From Clostridium sp. (GTDB lineage: Bacteria; Bacillota; Clostridia; Oscillospirales; Acutalibacteraceae), in assembly GCA_031272895.1 (NCBI GenBank), contig JAISSW010000002.1, positions 62,001-126,000 of the forward strand: 64,000 nucleotides of DNA. The letters are read 5' to 3'. The first letter of the stretch is position 1, and every line of letters begins with the position of its first letter. Under the pieces are notes generated by a model. That model was not told the origin of the DNA, searched no databases, and saw only the letters and a program-made list of their open reading frames with translations. The translations under genes were made by a program, and so were the position numbers. Below, in pieces: positions 60,928 to 64,000 of this stretch.

Positions 60928-61674
60928 GTGCAGGAGATACTCTTTGGCGTTCAGCCGGTGCGTGAGGCACTCAGGGCGGCACGGCGGCCGATTGACTGCG
61001 TGCTTATTTCGGGTACCGCTGAGGGTGCGGGCGTGGGAGCAATACGCCGGCAGTGCCGCGAGCTTAACATACCCGTTAAGCAGACGGACGCCAGAAAGTT
61101 AGATTCCCTTTGCGAGGGCGGGGCACACCAGGGTGTTGCGGCAATGGTCGCACAGGCTGCCTACGCCGGCGTAGACGATTTGTTTGCTGTGGCGGCACAG
61201 CGCGGCGAGGCGCCGTTTTTTGTTATTTGCGCGGGGCTCGAGGACCCGCATAACCTTGGGGCAATCGCCCGCACGGCGGAGGCTGCCGGTGCTCACGGTA
61301 TTATTATTCCCGAAAGGCGCAGCGTAGGGCTGACCGCCGCGGTGGCGAAAACGGCGGCGGGTGCGCTTGACCATATTGCCGTTGCAAGGGTTAAAAATGT
61401 TGCATCTTGCATGGAGGAGTTAAAAAAGCAAGGCGTGTGGCTTTACGGCGCGGAGATGGACGGCGTGGACTATACCAAGGCGGATTACCGCGGCGCGGCG
61501 GCGCTGGTGGTTGGCGCGGAGGGCAAGGGGCTTGGTCAGCTGATTAAAAGCCGCTGCGACGTGCTGGTTTCCCTGCCAATGCGCGGAAAAATCCAGTCGC
61601 TGAACGCGTCGGTTGCGGCGGGGATTTTGCTTTATGAAATGGCAAAACAGCGAGGGGGACGTGAAAATGCCTAA
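60928..61674 (+). CDS. rlmB: 23S rRNA 2'-O-ribose methyltransferase, TrmH/RlmB (SpoU) family
   Basis: A 248-residue SPOUT methyltransferase. An N-terminal L30e-like substrate-binding domain (EILFGVQPVREAL) is followed by the trefoil-knot catalytic domain with LEDPHNLGAIARTAEA, VVGAEGKGL, and SLPMRGKIQSLNASVAA. Start is GTG 60928 with GGAGGAGAGG upstream. The layout fits RlmB (Gm2251 of 23S rRNA); a close tRNA-modifying relative is possible. It overlaps the next gene by 8 bp. Confidence 0.9.
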   Translation: MQEILFGVQPVREALRAARRPIDCVLISGTAEGAGVGAIRRQCRELNIPVKQTDARKLDSLCEGGAHQGVAAMVAQAAYAGVDDLFAVAAQRGEAPFFVICAGLEDPHNLGAIARTAEAAGAHGIIIPERRSVGLTAAVAKTAAGALDHIAVARVKNVASCMEELKKQGVWLYGAEMDGVDYTKADYRGAAALVVGAEGKGLGQLIKSRCDVLVSLPMRGKIQSLNASVAAGILLYEMAKQRGGRENA

Positions 61675-64000
61675 CGGAAGCTGGAGTGTAAACGACTATC
61701 TTGAGCTGCTTGCTAAGGCGCAGGCAGCGTTTGGCGACGCGCCCAAGGAGCCTGAGCCGCAACCCGCGCCCGCTGTGGTCAACGAGCCTGCCCCTGCCGC
61801 CGAGGAGGAAAAGCCTGTTGCCGTAAATGAAACGCCCCCCGCGAAAGAAGAGCTTGCCGAGCCGACGGAAAACGATTACGAGCACATTATTCACGATATA
61901 ACTCCGCCCGCTGTGCCGGACGAGCCTGAAAGAGCCGCGCAGGACGACAAAACCATTGTTTTTGCGGCTAAAAACGGGGGGGAAGAAATCGACTCCGCAA
62001 GCCCGGGCGGAGAGGATACGTCACCGACAAGGTTGCTGCCGGAGCCTTTTGACAGGCCGGGAGGCATAGTACAAAATCCACAGCACACGGGTGAGGCGCC
62101 AACAATATTAACAGCCAGTGCGCTTGGGGAGATGGTTGTTTTACAGGAGCGCGGCAGCGAGGAGAGCGCGCCGGCGGAGGGGCAGCTGCGCTTTGAGGGC
62201 TTTGAGGACAAGCCGGTGCCGAAGGTTGACGAGCACACGGCTGAAAATCAGCTGAACGGACGGCGGAGGGAAAAGCTGAGGGACTTCCGTGTTGAAACGC
62301 CGAAAACGGAGGCTTCGCAGGACGTTGAGGCTGACGGCGGCGACGATGACGATGAATTCAATAACACAAAGGACGACAGCAGCGACACGGGCTTTGAGTA
62401 CCGTGACCCAAACGAACGTGACAGCACCTACAGGGTCTTCCTTAACAGTGACCAAAAATCCGGTGCGGCGGTGTTAAGGCTTGTCGGCTTAGCAATTTTC
62501 GGCGGGGTGCTTGCGGGGCTTTCCCTTTTTGCGGAGGGAGGCGTAAGCGGCATTGAAAACAACATATTCTCCATGGGCAGCAATGTATTTTGCCTTGCCC
62601 TGTTGGGCTACTTCTGCTACAGGGATATTTTCGGCGGGCTTTCCCTGCTCTTCCGCGGTCAGGGCGACGGTGACAGTGCTTTCGCCTTGGCGTATCTGCT
62701 TGCCCTTTCTGTTGGTGTTTTGCCGCTGTTCCTCGGCTCCCTTAGCGTTCCCGGGGCAGCGCTGTTCTCCCTGCCGGTTTTGTTTATGGGTCTTTGGAAT
62801 GCCGCGGCTAAAAACGCTATACTTCATAACCTTACGCTCAACTTCCAGGAGTGGGCATACGCTGACAGCAGCGGCAGGGACATATACGCCGTGCACCTTG
62901 TAACGGATAAGAAAGACGCGGCGGCAATGTGCGCGGATTTGCGCGGCAGCACAACAAACAAAATTTTGGTTTCCCAGCAAATATTGTTCCCCTCCGGCTT
63001 CCGCAAGGAGAGCGAGGATACTGCCGCAGTAGACAAGCTGTTCCGTATTCTGCTGCCCTTTGCCGGCGGTGTCGCGCTGCTGCTTTCCGCCGCGGTTTAC
63101 CTGATTAACAAGAACCTTCCGCTGGCGGTAGCCCTGCTGCCCGCAAGCTTCACGGCCCTGCTGCCAATGCCGCTGCTTGCCGCGCAAACCATACCCCTAA
63201 AGCGTATGCGCAGGCAGCTTAAAGAGGACAGGGCAATGCTTGCCTCCGTTGGGGCGGCAAAGCGCATAGCTCAGGCGGATGCCTTTGCGATTGACGCCGT
63301 TGAGCTTTATTTGCGCAACGAATGTGAGATGCGTATGCCGCAATTTGCAAGCCCCGATATTAAAATCTTCGACGTCATGCTCTACATTACCGCAATGCTA
63401 AGGGAGATGGACGGTCCCGCTGTAATCAGCGTCCAAAACTCCGTTAGCGATAAGGACATTCCCCGCCTGCGTGACGTTTGCGTGGAAAGCCAAGGAATAA
63501 CGGCAAAAATTCCGCAGGGCTTTGGTATGCAGGCGGTGCTTTTGGGTACGCTCAAGCACTTAGAGCTGCACCAGGTTAAGGGGCTGCCGAATGAGCTTGA
63601 CGAAAACGCAAAATGGAGCTCGCTCCGGCTAAAGGTGCTGTATTTTGCAATGGGTGACGAATACATAGCCTGCATACCGTTTTCTTACCGCCCGGCAAGG
63701 CACCTTGACAGGCTGCGCGAGCTGACGGGCGACGGTATGCGTATGCTGGTAGCTACCCGTGACCCCAACATAACCGAGGAAGAGATTGTACGCAGCTTTA
63801 AGCTTGCCAACGGGCTGACAAAGCGCCAGGACGCTGTTAGGATTGCAAAAACAATCGGCGAGGAGGCCTTCCAAAAATACCGCCTGCAAGCTGCTCAGAA
63901 GGGTCCCGCCGCCGCACTGCACGACGGCAGCGCCCACTCTTATTTTTCATTGATTGCCGCGGCGCGCAGGCTTACGAGGGCGGCAAAGCGAACCTCCCTT
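61667..64000 (+). CDS. Large membrane protein resembling a P-type ATPase without its phosphorylation site (cut by window edge)
   Basis: ATG at 61667 with AGGGGG upstream; 778 codons open to the edge. The first ~245 residues are acidic and Pro/Glu-rich, probably disordered, then come about six membrane segments (roughly 265-390 and 465-515). The stretch after the last pair, AMLASVGAAKRIAQADAFAIDAVEL (shown here only as ends ...VGAAKRIAQAD and DAVEL), lines up by eye with the region before DKTGT in P-type ATPases, but the motif is absent. The ~245-residue cytoplasmic part after it (starting near 63260) has no motif I recognise. The family call is tentative. Confidence 0.5.
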   Translation, partial: MPNGSWSVNDYLELLAKAQAAFGDAPKEPEPQPAPAVVNEPAPAAEEEKPVAVNETPPAKEELAEPTENDYEHIIHDITPPAVPDEPERAAQDDKTIVFAAKNGGEEIDSASPGGEDTSPTRLLPEPFDRPGGIVQNPQHTGEAPTILTASALGEMVVLQERGSEESAPAEGQLRFEGFEDKPVPKVDEHTAENQLNGRRREKLRDFRVETPKTEASQDVEADGGDDDDEFNNTKDDSSDTGFEYRDPNERDSTYRVFLNSDQKSGAAVLRLVGLAIFGGVLAGLSLFAEGGVSGIENNIFSMGSNVFCLALLGYFCYRDIFGGLSLLFRGQGDGDSAFALAYLLALSVGVLPLFLGSLSVPGAALFSLPVLFMGLWNAAAKNAILHNLTLNFQEWAYADSSGRDIYAVHLVTDKKDAAAMCADLRGSTTNKILVSQQILFPSGFRKESEDTAAVDKLFRILLPFAGGVALLLSAAVYLINKNLPLAVALLPASFTALLPMPLLAAQTIPLKRMRRQLKEDRAMLASVGAAKRIAQADAFAIDAVELYLRNECEMRMPQFASPDIKIFDVMLYITAMLREMDGPAVISVQNSVSDKDIPRLRDVCVESQGITAKIPQGFGMQAVLLGTLKHLELHQVKGLPNELDENAKWSSLRLKVLYFAMGDEYIACIPFSYRPARHLDRLRELTGDGMRMLVATRDPNITEEEIVRSFKLANGLTKRQDAVRIAKTIGEEAFQKYRLQAAQKGPAAALHDGSAHSYFSLIAAARRLTRAAKRTSL

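Overview
The window comes from a GC-rich, low-GC-phylum-type Clostridia chromosome (a Firmicute of the Ruminococcaceae/Oscillospirales kind is my best guess). The evidence is a PolC-type replicase, sporulation sigma factor SigG, a GerW/YtfJ protein, a DacF-like carboxypeptidase, a YtvI-like membrane protein, a GlgC/GlgD pair, and fermentation genes (pyruvate formate-lyase and its activase, acetate kinase, PduL-type phosphotransacylase). There is no prophage, transposon, CRISPR array or rRNA. Genes are densely packed in operons with many 1-8 bp overlaps and clear sigma-A-type promoters (TTGaca-like, 17 bp, TATAAT-like).

Layout. 1-3102 (-): glycogen synthesis glgC-glgD-glgA (glgA cut by the window edge), divergent from 3325-7693 (+): ackA, a CBM9-like protein, an N-acetylhexosamine-kinase-like protein and a lipoprotein with two cyclophilin domains. 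7741-11732: xth, pflA, a 58-residue zinc-ribbon gene on the other strand, pflB. 11942-13658 (-): phosphate transporter with its PhoU-like partner. 13856-17638 (+): CPBP protease, tadA, YtvI-like protein, PrsA/SurA-like protein. 17697-26274 (-): asymmetric ABC exporter, secreted protein, pduL, DUF1015, ruvC, Nudix protein. 26525-28240 (+): GH13 alpha-glucosidase. 28284-29571 (-): sigG and a lone holin-like gene. 29883-30893 (+): standalone E2-type acyltransferase domain.

30961-45879 (-) is the conserved pyrH-frr-uppS-cdsA-dxr-rseP-ispG-polC superoperon (translation recycling, isoprenoid and lipid precursors, membrane protease, replicase). It is headed by a TelA/VWA/two-TM module, and a clan GH-A glycosidase sits between frr and uppS. 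Its polC lacks the embedded DnaQ-type exonuclease. 46011-57607 (+): greA, lysS, a polysaccharide ABC exporter coupled to a GH3 beta-glucosidase, gerW, dacF, yhaM-like, prmA, pgi and a small P-loop protein. 57671-59475 (-): a 45-residue amphipathic protein, def, a 97-bp tandem repeat, tRNA-His, ruvA. 59602-64000 (+): alr, rlmB/trmH-like and a truncated large membrane protein that looks like a P-type ATPase without its phosphorylation motif.

The items I find most unusual are the exonuclease-less PolC, a 13-bp stem that buries the Shine-Dalgarno of sigG, the holin-like gene upstream of sigG, the 45-residue amphipathic protein with its own promoter and terminator, and the TelA-VWA-two-TM module driving the essential superoperon. 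All calls come from reading the sequence and remembered family motifs; no search was run.
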